From: Sphingomonas sp. A2-49
GTDB taxonomy: Bacteria; Pseudomonadota; Alphaproteobacteria; Sphingomonadales; Sphingomonadaceae
Assembly: GCF_025548555.1 (NCBI RefSeq)
Contig: NZ_JAJLPA010000002.1
Location: forward strand, 166,864-230,863
Direction: 5' to 3'
DNA length: 64,000 bases
Shown piece by piece: positions 17,838 to 27,194 of the stretch (positions are counted from its first letter, which is position 1; every line of letters begins with the position of its first letter). Position numbers and translations under genes: made by a program. The notes under the pieces are model-generated. The model saw only the letters and a list, made by a program, of their open reading frames with translations. It had not been told where the DNA came from and made no database searches.

Positions 17838-18296
17838 ATGGACCCAGTGGGCGACATTTCTATCAATGTTAATATGCTCGCGGCGCGCGGCGCGATCCTT
17901 GAGCGTAATGCAGTGCTGCGCAATGTTGCGAGTGTCCCAAGCTCGATCGCAAATCCAACCGTCGTCGGGCGGCCGAGCTTTGAGTCCGCGATGAACGCGG
18001 TTTTGCAGAGAGGCGCGGGTGGCCTGAGTGGTCCAAACGGGGCGGCACCCACAGGTCAGGCCTCACCCTCTCAGCCTACGAGCTTCGCATCTACGCTTAA
18101 AGCGCAATTGCAAAAGGTCAATCAGCTTGATGAGGCAGATAGCTCCGCTGCTGAGGCATATGAAAGGGGCGAAACGACCGACATCGCCAAGGTCATGCTC
18201 GCCGGCCAGCGCTCCTCGATCGCGTTTGAGGCAACCCTGCAGGTCCGCAACAAACTGCTCTCCGCATACAAGGACGTTATGAGCATGCAAATATAA
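17838..18296 (+). CDS. fliE: Orphan flagellar hook-basal body protein FliE
   Basis: About 152 residues, with an extended N-terminus compared with the usual 100-110. The C-terminal half carries the FliE core: SAAEAYERGETTDIAKVMLA, RSSIAFEATLQVRNKLLSAY, KDVMSMQI. FliE joins the MS ring to the proximal rod in the flagellar basal body. No other flagellar gene is in the window, so it is either a stray copy or part of a split locus. The start is uncertain: AGGAG abuts the ATG at 17838, while a GTG at 17823 is also possible. Confidence 0.85.
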   Translation: MDPVGDISINVNMLAARGAILERNAVLRNVASVPSSIANPTVVGRPSFESAMNAVLQRGAGGLSGPNGAAPTGQASPSQPTSFASTLKAQLQKVNQLDEADSSAAEAYERGETTDIAKVMLAGQRSSIAFEATLQVRNKLLSAYKDVMSMQI

Positions 18297-18743
18297 CGCG
18301 GCGAGATCCTCGGCAAGAGCTTTCAATTACTCAGCCATCAAAAGTCTACGGAGGGCCTGCCGCCTGGGTGACATCGTCGATCATCGGGGGCATTTGCCAG
18401 GCACAGGCGAAGGCGCAGCTTGGTCCTGGACGGTCCACTAAACCGCGCGACCAACAGGGGCGGCGATGTCGTCACCCTGACCAAGAAACAGTTCGAAGGC
18501 GGACCGCTACAGCGTCGAGAGTAAAGCCGACTTTCGACAACCCCTTTGGCCGACTGGTCCATGGCTACTTCGGATCAAGTCATAACTACTGAGCGAGCGG
18601 GGAGACCGCCCCCGCCCTTCGCTCGCCGATCTCGGCTTTGTAATAAGTTGCATTCGCAGGGCCAAAGCGAAGGCGGGGTCGCAATACAATATGGCCGCGG
18701 TGCCGGTTTTACTCTAAGCCGCAGGACGTCAGCAACCCTCTCA
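18297..18743. other. Gene-free stretch, possibly degraded
   Basis: About 450 bases between fliE and the convergent P450 gene. Short frames on both strands show no family features. Nothing can be assigned. Confidence 0.35.
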
Positions 18744-19985
18744 TCAAGCGCCCTCTTTGATGATCCGAAACCCGCTTTTCGGGAGAGCTGGCAGACGGTG
18801 GAAGTCGATCTCCAGATCCTGTTCCGGGACCTCGTACCGCATCGCCGACAACAGGCAAACGGCTCGCTCCATCAGCTCAATGACGATCCACTCGCCTGGG
18901 CACCGATGACCTGTGAGGTGCCCGCCGCCGCCCTGCGGAATGAACGCGTAGGGCCCGGGATCTCCTTCCAGAAATCGGGCAGGCCGGAATTGTTCAGGAT
19001 CACCCCACGTCAGCCCGTGATGGTTTGTCCCGTAGAGGTCCAGAAGCACCCGTCGGTTCTTTGGAAACCGCCAATGGCACCAAGTAAAGTTGCGGCTTGC
19101 GCGCGCGGCCACGGCGGGGAAGAAGGGGTAGAAGCGTCGCACCTCCTGCACGAATGCCCGCCGATACTCGGGGTCGGCGGCGGCGCGCTCGCTGGCGTGC
19201 GGTTCAGCATGCAGCGCGTGTGCGACGAAAACGATGTAGACGCTCGTGGCCACCGTTGGGCGCAGTATGTTCGCGAGCTCGACGGCGGCGATTTTGGCCG
19301 GGAGGAGATCGCCGACATGATCGCGCCACCAAGAGATCATGTACGCCGGCGTGCCAGCTGGCGGCGCGTGCCTTCCCTCCCGAACCGCTTCGACGATGTC
19401 TGTCAACCAATGGTCGACGCGCCAGCGCGCCCAACGCGACCAGAGATGCCGAGGACCGCGCGCGCCTGCGGCATCGAAGAGCGCCCGAAGCTCGCTCGTC
19501 CGGCGGCGGAGGTCCTCCGGGGGAAGCGGAACGGCGGCCCAGGCGCAGACTGCCTCTGTAAAGATGGGATGGAGTTCATCGTAGAGTATGATCTCGTCGC
19601 GCCCGCGCCAGCTCGCGGTCATGCGAAGCCAATCCTCCGAAAAGATTCGCCCCAGCTCGCGAACGCGGTCGGGCGCCATGAGCGACATGAACAAGGCTTT
19701 ACGATGCCGGTGCGCTTCGCCATCGAGTCCCTGCACACCACCTTCGCCGAGCAGTGTCTTGCGCACCGGTGCGGGCATAGCACCGGCGCGCTTGAACGAG
19801 TCCGGATTATAGAACAGCTCTGCCGCCTCGGATCCGCGGACGCAGGTCGTGCTTCTCAGAAGCAGCCGAGTCTCTAAGATATCGGCTCCCGCCTCGTCCG
19901 CCTGCCGACCAATGAACCGATAAGGATCGGCCAACAGCGCCAGCGTGTGGTCAAGGTGCTTTCGGGAACGCTTTCGACTCATCAT
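18744..19985 (-). CDS. CYP152-type cytochrome P450 (H2O2-dependent fatty-acid peroxygenase)
   Basis: About 413 residues, normal for the family. The heme-binding loop FIPQGGGGHLTGHRCPGEW has the CYP152 pattern with cysteine ligand, and the I-helix segment ANILRPTVATSVYI contains the Arg-Pro pair that holds the fatty-acid carboxylate in place of the usual Thr acid pair. Such enzymes hydroxylate or decarboxylate fatty acids using peroxide without a reductase. AAAGG lies before the ATG at 19985 (ATGATG; 19982 is equally possible). The frame runs on upstream into IS relic sequence, which is not part of the gene. Confidence 0.88.
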   Translation of the reverse strand: MMSRKRSRKHLDHTLALLADPYRFIGRQADEAGADILETRLLLRSTTCVRGSEAAELFYNPDSFKRAGAMPAPVRKTLLGEGGVQGLDGEAHRHRKALFMSLMAPDRVRELGRIFSEDWLRMTASWRGRDEIILYDELHPIFTEAVCAWAAVPLPPEDLRRRTSELRALFDAAGARGPRHLWSRWARWRVDHWLTDIVEAVREGRHAPPAGTPAYMISWWRDHVGDLLPAKIAAVELANILRPTVATSVYIVFVAHALHAEPHASERAAADPEYRRAFVQEVRRFYPFFPAVAARASRNFTWCHWRFPKNRRVLLDLYGTNHHGLTWGDPEQFRPARFLEGDPGPYAFIPQGGGGHLTGHRCPGEWIVIELMERAVCLLSAMRYEVPEQDLEIDFHRLPALPKSGFRIIKEGA

Positions 19986-20050
19986 CGATCGCCTTTGCGG
20001 AATGAGGATCCCTTGGTTTATCATCCGAATTGAGCGTGAGGCTCCGGCGT

Positions 20051-20320
20051 TCAATTGGCTGCCTTGGCGGCCGCAGCAGCAGCATATTCGACCGGCGTCA
20101 TTCAGCCAAGCGATGTAAGAGGACGACTCTCGTAATAGTCCCGTCTCCAGATCTCGGTCTTGGCTGGACGCCGTTCCGCTACAGGAACCAGTGCGTGTAG
20201 AACACCCGTCGCGCAGGTGGACGTTGGAGCATTCGAAGAGCGCGTTGTCTGTCGGCGTGCCGGGCCGGCTGAAGCCAGCCTCACGCCGTCGTCGACCTGG
20301 ACGTCTTAAGGGACGTTGAT
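20051..20320 (-). mobile_element. Decayed IS3-family transposase (OrfB C-terminus)
   Basis: Minus-strand reading: GFSRPGTPTDNALFEC, then after a frameshift KTEIWRRDYYESRPLTSLG, a stop, and MTPVEYAAAAAAKAAN. This is the end of an IS3/IS407-type OrfB, with at least one frameshift and one stop. It sits just upstream of the P450 gene and just downstream of the TonB receptor gene, both on the same strand, so insertion may have brought these genes together. Confidence 0.7.
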
Positions 20321-20325
20321 CTAGC

Positions 20326-22947
20326 CTAAAAACGTAATGATGCGTCCACGCCGAAGGTACGCGGCACGTTGAAGTTTCCGTAATCGCCGAGGATGCCGCC
20401 GTTGTTGCCAACCCGCAGCACATTTGGCACGCCGGCTGCCGCCGTGGTTTGTACCGCCGGCAGGCTGTTCGACGGATCACGGCGATAGACGTAATGCTCA
20501 TTGAACAAATTGCGACTCCAGATGCCGATCGTCAGCGTCTGCCCACCGCCGCTGCCGAGCCCGATGTCGGCGAGATTGATGCGGCCATTGACGATAAAGG
20601 ATGCATCGGCCTTAGTCGCAAATTGATCGAAGGTTTGCGTCGCCTGCGCATAATTGGCGTCGAGGTGAAACTTAACCCGAGTATCGCCGCCGCCGAAAGG
20701 CACCGCATAGTCGATCGCCCCGCTAGCCGCGTTGCGTGGGGTGAAGACAATGAAGAACTTCTGATCGACCGTCGTCAGATTGCCAGTCGGCACGCCGGCG
20801 GCGGAGAACTCGCGGTAGGTGACGGGCACTAGCGGGATGTCGGTGTAGGTATAGGCATAGGATGCCGACAGCGTGAGATTGTCCACGGGTTGCACGGTGA
20901 GGTCAGCTTCGATGCCGCGGATTTTAGTAGTGCCGGGCGCATTAAACGTGACCAGGTTGTTGAAGTTGCCGGTCGCGGTTGGCTGGATGGTGCTGAGATC
21001 GACCTGGCTGCCCTTGCGATTCATGATGTAGGCGGCGACGTTGAAGCGCGCGCGACGATCGAAGAAATCGGTCTTCAGCCCGATCTCGTAGCTCTTCACG
21101 TCCTCCGGGTTGAACGCCTGATAGTTCGAGGTGCGCGAGCTGGCACCGCCGGCGCGGTATCCTGTCGCGTATTTTGCGTAACCGTGAACCCGATCGGTAA
21201 AATCATATGCGACCGTCACCAGCGGATTGAAGCGCTTGGACTCCTTGTCGAGCGGAGCATAGCCGTTCGCCGCTGCCGCCGTCGGATTGGTCGCGTAGTT
21301 GATGTTGCGCGAAAAGGTCAGGGCGCCAGTTTTCTTGTCGATCGTGTAGCGACCACCGACGGTCACATGCAGCGCGTCGGTCGCGTTCAACGTGACTTGG
21401 CCGTACGCGGCATAGCTGCGCGAGCGGACGACCGAGGCCCGGTCGATCGAACAGCCGTTGACCGCCGTGCCGACGAACAAGGGGGTGCTCGCGGTGCAGA
21501 AAGGGATTGGTGCGTACGTCGCGCCTGTCACCACGCCGTTGGTCAGGACCGCGGTCGCGCCCATCGAGTTCGGCGTCGCGGCGTCGTCGCTGACGCGCTC
21601 GTTGAAATAGTAAAGGCCCGCGACGTAATCGACGATGCCAACCGTGCCGACCGCCTGAAACTCCTGGCTGAACTGGCGCTGGCGCAAATCGGCAAGGCTA
21701 TAGCGGCTGAATCCGCAATTTGCTCCGGCGCACGCCGCGGTCAGGTTGACGACCGGCACACGGTGCGCGCCGCCCGAATTGTCGAACTGCTGCACGTCGA
21801 CGCCGCGCCACGCGGTGATCGAGCGGAGCTCGATCTCGGGTGCGATCTGCCACTTGAACGCATTGGTGAAGCCGAACGTCTTGTCGACGCTGACTTGCTG
21901 GGGGACGCCGATATCGGCGACACGCTGCAACGTGTCGCCATTGACCACGACGCCAGGCAGTAGCGAACGGACCGTGCCCTGCGTGCCGGTGAACGCGGTG
22001 CCGGGAGTTACGCAGGTGCTGCCCGCCGGGACCGCAAGCGGCGCGGCGTTGGTGCCACCACTCAGACAGCCGTTCGGGTTATAATTGAGTAGCTGGCTGT
22101 AGAACGGCGTGTTCTCGTCACGCGCGACATCATAGGCGAAGTCGTTGGTGATACCATCGACCGGCTGCCAGCGAACGGCGGCGCGCAGGCCCTTGCGGTT
22201 ATAATAGCCCCAGCCGCGCTGTCCGGCGAGCGGGTTGCGCGTGACGTCGTCCTGATGCTGGATGACGCCGTCGAGCTTAACTGAGAAACCCGCGACCTGC
22301 GGTAGGTCGAGATGAAGCGAAGCGTTACGCCCGCCTAGATTGCCGAAGCCGCCCTCGGCCCGCCCGCCAAACTTGCCCGACGGCGCGCGCGTGACCAGCG
22401 ACAGCGCGCCGCCTTCGGTATTGCGACCGAACAACGTGCCCTGCGGACCTTTGAGGACTTCGATCCGCTCGACGTCGAACAGCGCGGCGTTGAGGCCGTG
22501 TTGGCGGCCGAGATAGACGCCATCGATATAGACACCGACGCCCTGCTCGCGCGCAGGTTGGTTGGCGTCGAGCGGCACGATGCCGCGGATTCCGATCGTC
22601 AGTGCCGACTGGCGCGCCTCGAACGTCGCAATGCGCAGGCCAGGAACACCTCCGTCGGCAAGGTCAAGCAGACTTTGAATTTTGCGGTCGCGGATCACCT
22701 CTGCGCTCAGCACGGAAATCGAGATCGGCGTCTGCTGCAGGTTGGTCTCGCGCTTGGTGGCCGTAACGACAATGTCGGCAAGGCTATCGTCGGCGGTGGA
22801 GCTGCTGCCAGATGCTGGGGATTGCTGCTCAACACTCGCATCCATATCGCTTGATGGTACGCTTTGAGCAAAAACCGGGGATGCGGTAGTCGCCAGTAGC
22901 CCGCCACTCAGAAGCAATTGCAGGCGGAAGCCCGTCCGAAAGCGCAT
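20326..22947 (-). CDS. TonB-dependent outer-membrane receptor
   Basis: 873 residues. Signal peptide ending SPVFAQ; then the TonB box region DIVVTATKRETNLQQTPISI, a plug domain (VYIDGVYLGRQ, VERIEVLKGPQGTLFGRN) and a 22-strand barrel ending in the usual aromatic residue (FGVDASLRF). No STN signalling domain, so it does not act through a FecR partner. The ligand is unknown. A triple 11-bp-spaced repeat of Pho-box type lies 65 bases before the ATG, which hints at induction by phosphate starvation or by the adjacent OmpR-type regulator. Confidence 0.92.
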   Translation of the reverse strand: MRFRTGFRLQLLLSGGLLATTASPVFAQSVPSSDMDASVEQQSPASGSSSTADDSLADIVVTATKRETNLQQTPISISVLSAEVIRDRKIQSLLDLADGGVPGLRIATFEARQSALTIGIRGIVPLDANQPAREQGVGVYIDGVYLGRQHGLNAALFDVERIEVLKGPQGTLFGRNTEGGALSLVTRAPSGKFGGRAEGGFGNLGGRNASLHLDLPQVAGFSVKLDGVIQHQDDVTRNPLAGQRGWGYYNRKGLRAAVRWQPVDGITNDFAYDVARDENTPFYSQLLNYNPNGCLSGGTNAAPLAVPAGSTCVTPGTAFTGTQGTVRSLLPGVVVNGDTLQRVADIGVPQQVSVDKTFGFTNAFKWQIAPEIELRSITAWRGVDVQQFDNSGGAHRVPVVNLTAACAGANCGFSRYSLADLRQRQFSQEFQAVGTVGIVDYVAGLYYFNERVSDDAATPNSMGATAVLTNGVVTGATYAPIPFCTASTPLFVGTAVNGCSIDRASVVRSRSYAAYGQVTLNATDALHVTVGGRYTIDKKTGALTFSRNINYATNPTAAAANGYAPLDKESKRFNPLVTVAYDFTDRVHGYAKYATGYRAGGASSRTSNYQAFNPEDVKSYEIGLKTDFFDRRARFNVAAYIMNRKGSQVDLSTIQPTATGNFNNLVTFNAPGTTKIRGIEADLTVQPVDNLTLSASYAYTYTDIPLVPVTYREFSAAGVPTGNLTTVDQKFFIVFTPRNAASGAIDYAVPFGGGDTRVKFHLDANYAQATQTFDQFATKADASFIVNGRINLADIGLGSGGGQTLTIGIWSRNLFNEHYVYRRDPSNSLPAVQTTAAAGVPNVLRVGNNGGILGDYGNFNVPRTFGVDASLRF

Positions 22948-23011
22948 AAATTCCCCTTGTCAGGATGCATTGTCCTATGGAGGAGCCGCTACCTGACGAA
23001 TGGGTCAAACA

Positions 23012-23040
23012 TGTGACAGCCGTGTAACACTAATGTGACA
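23012..23040 (-). promoter_or_regulatory. Three-repeat Pho-box-like site before the TonB receptor gene
   Basis: On the plus strand TGTGACA (23012-23018), TGTAACA (23023-23029) and TGTGACA (23034-23040), each separated by exactly 4 bases, giving an 11-bp period. Read toward the receptor gene the units are TGTCACA/TGTTACA/TGTCACA. Direct heptamers at 11-bp period are how PhoB and other OmpR-type regulators bind. Confidence 0.65.
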
Positions 23041-23090
23041 ATAAACCTCGTAAATCTGGTGTAACGCCGCAGCGCAGAAAATGAAAATGC

Positions 23091-23759
23091 CTACTTGATG
23101 TAATATCCAAGACGGCGAACAGTAACAATAGGGCTTAAGCCACCATCACCTGATAGTTTACTTCTTAGTCGTCGAATGTGGCTATCGATGCTGTTAGACT
23201 TTGGAGCATTGTCATATCCCCAAATCTTCTTATAAAGACTTTTGCGACTGACTACCTTGTCAGGCTGTCTAATTAGCTCAATAAGAATTTTATATTCCAG
23301 TGGCTGTAAATGCACTTCGCTCTTGTCGTGTGTCACTCGATGATTGCGTAAATTAACCTCTATTGCTCCGATTTTTATGATATCTGGGTCGATCAAGATG
23401 GGCGATCGTCTAGCTATGGCCCTTATGCGAGCGAGTAATTCATCGATATCTACGGGCTTTGCGAGGTAATCGTCTGCTCCGGCATCGAGTGCCTCTACTC
23501 GTTCTCTCACGCCACTTGGAGCAGTAAGTATTACCACCGGAATCATTAACCCCTGGCTTCTTATCTCCTTTAGGAGTACATTCCCATCAGAAAATGGCAG
23601 CTGTCGCTCCATAATTATGCCGTCCAGATCTTCTTGTTCGATTGCGAACCGCGCTTCTCGGACGCAGCCCGCAACTAAAACATGGTGGAAACTTTTTTCG
23701 AGTTCCCGCGCAATAGATCTGGCTGTTGCGGTGTCGCTATCGACGATGAGCAATCGCAT
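23091..23759 (-). CDS. OmpR-family response regulator with Glu at the phosphorylation site
   Basis: 222 residues: receiver domain (1-115) and winged-helix output domain (125-222; LQPLEYKILIELIRQPDKVV, NSIDSHIRRLRSKL). Acidic residues D7 and D9, T79 (VVILTA) and K101 (LAKPVD) of the active site are present, but the residue aligned with the phospho-accepting Asp is E51 (DGIIMERQLPF). Asp-to-Glu often locks such proteins in an active-like state. No histidine kinase lies nearby. The gene is visibly more AT-rich than its neighbours, which suggests a separate origin. It ends about 50 bases from the Pho-box-like site. Confidence 0.88.
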   Translation of the reverse strand: MRLLIVDSDTATARSIARELEKSFHHVLVAGCVREARFAIEQEDLDGIIMERQLPFSDGNVLLKEIRSQGLMIPVVILTAPSGVRERVEALDAGADDYLAKPVDIDELLARIRAIARRSPILIDPDIIKIGAIEVNLRNHRVTHDKSEVHLQPLEYKILIELIRQPDKVVSRKSLYKKIWGYDNAPKSNSIDSHIRRLRSKLSGDGGLSPIVTVRRLGYYIK

Positions 23760-24060
23760 TTAAGGCCCTAAAGAAGCCTGAGCTCGAGGTAAGAAACGCA
23801 TTTGCGCATTGCAGGAACGGGGGATGGGTTCTCAGCACAAACACAGCTTGTATAGCAGCGGCTATCATGTCTGTCTCCAAAGCAAAAGGGGCTGCTTCAC
23901 TGCCGCCGCCATCCACGGGACCGTGACGTACGACGGCTGGCATCGAAGTCAGCCTAGAATGCGCTCCCCGAGCAGGAAAGCGGCGGCTAAGAACGCTGCG
24001 ACCGGGCGGCGCCCGCCGTGCGAACAGCGGCTTGGGTTCGCGATGACAGGGAGTGCCGAA
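23760..24060. other. Divergent intergenic region
   Basis: 301 bases between the regulator gene (minus) and the PAP2 gene (plus). The PAP2 frame is open upstream to 23809 but those codons lack a signal peptide and family similarity. No clear operator was found. Confidence 0.3.
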
Positions 24061-24600
24061 ATGAAAGCGCCGTTTAAGCTCCTCATTCTAGCCGCACCGT
24101 TGCTCTGGACGTCGCCGGCTGTTGCTAGCGACAAGGATTGGGATCGCGCAAGTAGCATCGGCCGCGACTTGCTGGTTGGGGCCGCGATCGGGGTTCCGGT
24201 AGTCCAGGGTGACTGGCGCGGTGCGCTGGAGGCCGGCGGCGGCATGGCCGTTGCGGGCGGCACGACCTTCGTGCTCAAGGAACTGATCCACGAACGTCGG
24301 CCAGACGGAAGCGACGGACGCAGCTTTCCATCCGGACACACCTCGGTCTCGTTCGCCGCCGCTGCCACGCTTGATAAGCGCTACGGATGGAAGGCGGGTC
24401 TGCCCGCTCTCGTCATGGCGACCTTAGTCGGTTTCGCCCGGGTGCAGGCAGACAAGCACTACGTCCAGGACGTGCTCGCCGGGGCGGTGATAGGCAGCGC
24501 CAGCGGGCTGTTCTTGACGTCGAAGCGCAACGATCGCGTTCAACTGGTGCCGTGGGCGGGATACCGCAGCGGCGGGGTGAGCTTCGCGGCGCGGTTCTGA
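24061..24600 (+). CDS. Exported PAP2-family phosphatase
   Basis: 179 residues. Signal peptide MKAPFKLLILAAPLLW ... AVAS. All three acid-phosphatase motifs are seen: KELIHERRP (about residue 73), PSGHT (about 91) and RVQADKHYVQDV (about 126), so it should be active on lipid or soluble phosphate esters in the periplasm. GGGAG precedes the ATG at 24061; an ATG at 24043 is the alternative. It is divergent from the OmpR-type regulator. Confidence 0.88.
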   Translation: MKAPFKLLILAAPLLWTSPAVASDKDWDRASSIGRDLLVGAAIGVPVVQGDWRGALEAGGGMAVAGGTTFVLKELIHERRPDGSDGRSFPSGHTSVSFAAAATLDKRYGWKAGLPALVMATLVGFARVQADKHYVQDVLAGAVIGSASGLFLTSKRNDRVQLVPWAGYRSGGVSFAARF

Positions 24601-24734
24601 TCCCCGAAGAGCAACTCCGCGCAGAGCTGAGAGCTGGGTAACGGTCATCGTTGGCGGGCAGGGATAGACCCTCGCCGCATGCCGCGATCCAAACAGGCTC
24701 GCGCTTCTGTGCCGCACTCAACTGCATGACCTGC

Positions 24735-25331
24735 TTACGATTGATTGAAGGTCGCGACACGGTACAGATACCATCCGACGAGCAGCACCAGCACTACTGC
24801 CGAAATAGGATTGAGGTAGTGAGCTACCGTCCCGTACGCGCTGCGCAGCATGTACCCTCCGGTGGCGAGGACGGCAGACCACACGGTCACGCCTAAGGCC
24901 GACAGAACGAAAAAACGTCTGAAAGGCATTCCTGAGAGACCTGCTGGCACCGAAATGATCGATCTGACGGTGGGCACGAGACGCCCGATCAGCACCGCCT
25001 TGCCGCCACGGGTTCGGAACCAGTCCGTGGCGCGATCCACGTCGTCGGGCGACATGGTCATCCAGCGGCCATGCCGGGCCGCCAGACTCCGAACCCCGTC
25101 GGACCCGAGCCAGACCGCTATCCAGTACCAAAATGTCGCGCCGGCCAGCGATCCTACGCTACCCGCGACAATCACCCCGGCAAACGAGAGCCTGCCGGAC
25201 GCGGCCTCGAAACCGGAAAGGGGCATGATGAGCTCTGAGGGGATCGGCGGGAAGACATTCTCGGCGAGCATGAGGAGAGCGATGCCGCCGTAGCCGGTGC
25301 GTGAAATCAGGGACGTGATCCAGTCGAACAT
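24735..25331 (-). CDS. DedA-family membrane protein
   Basis: 198 residues from MFDWITSLI. Features of the DedA/VTT family: ENVFPPIPSELIMPLSGF near the start, FRTRGGKAVLIGRLVPTVRS and ISVPAGLSGMPFRRF in the middle, then two terminal helices. DedA proteins flip undecaprenyl phosphate or phosphatidylethanolamine. The gene is convergent with the PAP2 gene. Upstream codons to 25367 are probably not translated. Confidence 0.88.
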   Translation of the reverse strand: MFDWITSLISRTGYGGIALLMLAENVFPPIPSELIMPLSGFEAASGRLSFAGVIVAGSVGSLAGATFWYWIAVWLGSDGVRSLAARHGRWMTMSPDDVDRATDWFRTRGGKAVLIGRLVPTVRSIISVPAGLSGMPFRRFFVLSALGVTVWSAVLATGGYMLRSAYGTVAHYLNPISAVVLVLLVGWYLYRVATFNQS

Positions 25332-25674
25332 GCAGGCGGCTCCAGGATATGAACAGGGCCGTCGCATGGCCGGCCAGGTGTCGCACCTTAGCTATTCCAA
25401 ACCTTGCCGAAACTGAACCGCTCGTTGGCTTCCGGAACAACAGCGCACTATCAACAAGCGAGGTGTCCGGGGCGGATTGGCTCTCGGGATTAAGGCTGAA
25501 GTGAAGACTTGGCTCGACCGGGTGCGGGCGCGGCGACTGCGGAAACGATACGCGACGGCGTCTCCAGCGCATGAACTTGCAACAGCCCAGCACGAAGAGG
25601 GTACGGTCGGCAACGCCACGGCAAACCACTGCCGACAGTGCACCTCCCTCGCTGTGCCTCGGTCAACCCTGCCG

Positions 25675-26820
25675 ATGGGTGATATGAGGATTTTGGTAGT
25701 TCTTCGAGGCTACCCCTCGGGCGACAAGATGGCCCTGCTCACGCTCGTGCAGCGCTGGCGCGAGATAGGGCTGAAAGTGCGCATTCTCCGCCCAGCCGAC
25801 GGGGCGTTCAAATGTGGCAATGAAGGCTCCGCCGAACTATGCGCGCATTGCGGCACGTCGCAGTGGCGCCAGGGCTTGCGGCTTTTCAAAGGCTTGCCAG
25901 CGGAGATCCGCCGCTGGCAACCGGACGTTATCTTCTGCCCCGATCCAATGTACGCCGCCGTCGCGATTATCGCCCGCACGGTTCTTGGCCGGCTATGCCC
26001 TCCGATCGTGGCCAGCATCAACCACGTGCTCGATCTTCGGCACCGCCCTCGTTTCTCGTCCCCGGAGCGGTCGCACCATCGATCAAAGCTTAGTGAGGAG
26101 CACGCTTGCAACACCACGTGGTCTGATAAGCTGCTGGCAAGGCTCGCCGACCGCTTGTCGCTGGTGCATCTCCTATCCGCCCCCGCACCCTCATTTGTCG
26201 ATGCCACCGAGACAATGAGGTGCACGCATCCCCGCCGCATTCCATCCTCGCATACATCCTACGTGCTGTTGGGCAACTCGAATGACCCCAAGAGCTTTGT
26301 CCAGGGCGTGCGGGCGTTCGCGCTTGCCGGCCGTCTTGGCGATCGCTTGACGATCATCGGCTATGGCGGGCTTCGCGCCAGACTGGAGAAGTGGGGGCGT
26401 GCGCTCCACGTCGACAATGTCATCGACTTCGCACCACCGAGCAGGGACCCGTTGGAAGAGCTCGAGAAACACGACGTGCTCATGCTGCCGTCGCGCGATC
26501 CGGGGGTCCCGAATGCGATGGTGCACGCGCTTGCCGCCGGACTGGGGGTGATCGGGTCGGACACGGATGCCGGCGTTCGCGCGTTGCTCGACGACGGTGC
26601 CCTTGGCGCGCTGGCGGTCTGGGGCGACGTCGTCTCGTTGTCGCATGCTATGCTCTCCGTGCCGATGCCGTCTCGCGAAAGGGTCCATGAGAAACTCGTC
26701 AGATGCTCGCTTGAAAAGTCCGCGCAGACGTTCGTCGACCAGTTCCGGAGTGTCACGTCGCTTCAGTCTGCCCCAGCCCCTGAAGCAAGGCACCGAGATC
26801 AAGCTGCTACGTCAGGGTGA
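25675..26820 (+). CDS. GT4-type glycosyltransferase
   Basis: About 381 residues from MGDMRILVVLRGYPSG. GT-B fold: the N-terminal acceptor domain includes PDVIFCPDPMYAAVAIIART; the C-terminal nucleotide-sugar domain has YVLLGNSNDPKSFVQGVRAF, LTIIGYGGLRARLEKW and LMLPSRDPGVPNAMVHALAA, where the family Ex7E motif has a changed first position. The chain ends with weakly conserved residues. Closest in style to the GT4 at 35147 (both contain a CPPIVA segment). Probably builds a surface glycan. The frame is open to 25477, but those codons are not family-like. Confidence 0.8.
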   Translation: MGDMRILVVLRGYPSGDKMALLTLVQRWREIGLKVRILRPADGAFKCGNEGSAELCAHCGTSQWRQGLRLFKGLPAEIRRWQPDVIFCPDPMYAAVAIIARTVLGRLCPPIVASINHVLDLRHRPRFSSPERSHHRSKLSEEHACNTTWSDKLLARLADRLSLVHLLSAPAPSFVDATETMRCTHPRRIPSSHTSYVLLGNSNDPKSFVQGVRAFALAGRLGDRLTIIGYGGLRARLEKWGRALHVDNVIDFAPPSRDPLEELEKHDVLMLPSRDPGVPNAMVHALAAGLGVIGSDTDAGVRALLDDGALGALAVWGDVVSLSHAMLSVPMPSRERVHEKLVRCSLEKSAQTFVDQFRSVTSLQSAPAPEARHRDQAATSG

Positions 26821-27023
26821 GGAAGACGTTCGCTGCAATTTGCACTTACCGCGTGGTTTCCGGTCTTGTCCTCACCCCGCGGAATACAGGGCGGGGACGC
26901 CGGCGCTCGTCGCCGAGGTCAGTTCCTGAACATTCCCGTGCGCCACTTCGCACAGCTGCCGAAGGCGAGACGCTATTCGCGACGACCGGTAAGCTGCCGG
27001 GCGTCGCCGGTCGGCGCGCGCGC

Positions 27024-27191
27024 ATGTGGGCGTTCCAGGTTCTGGCGGGGCTGGTGACCGGGTCTTCGTGGCTGCGTTACCGTAGTGCCCTTGAGTTAGG
27101 GAACGCCTCGCGGGTCACTCCCGTCGACAAGCGAAATGTGTTCATCGTCGCGCTGATCGGCGCAGGCGTGGTCCTCGTGGCACCGGAGTGA
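27024..27191 (+). pseudogene. Fragment of an EamA/DMT transporter
   Basis: ARMWAFQVLAGLVTGSSWL, then RYRSALELGNASRVTPVDKR and LIGAGVVLVAPE match the end of a short EamA-type (DMT) permease, but the preceding helices are absent and the last helix is cut. The open frame reaches back to 26817 without similarity. The rest of 26821-27023 shows nothing. Confidence 0.5.
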
Positions 27192-27194
27192 ACC

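Noticed and set aside
18546..19877. 443-codon open frame on the plus strand
   Set aside because: It lies opposite the CYP152 gene, whose heme loop and I-helix are certain; codon bias makes the antisense open.
20890..21963. 357-codon open frame opposite the TonB receptor
   Set aside because: Antisense shadow of a conserved barrel; its protein is Arg/Asp/Ala rich without domains.
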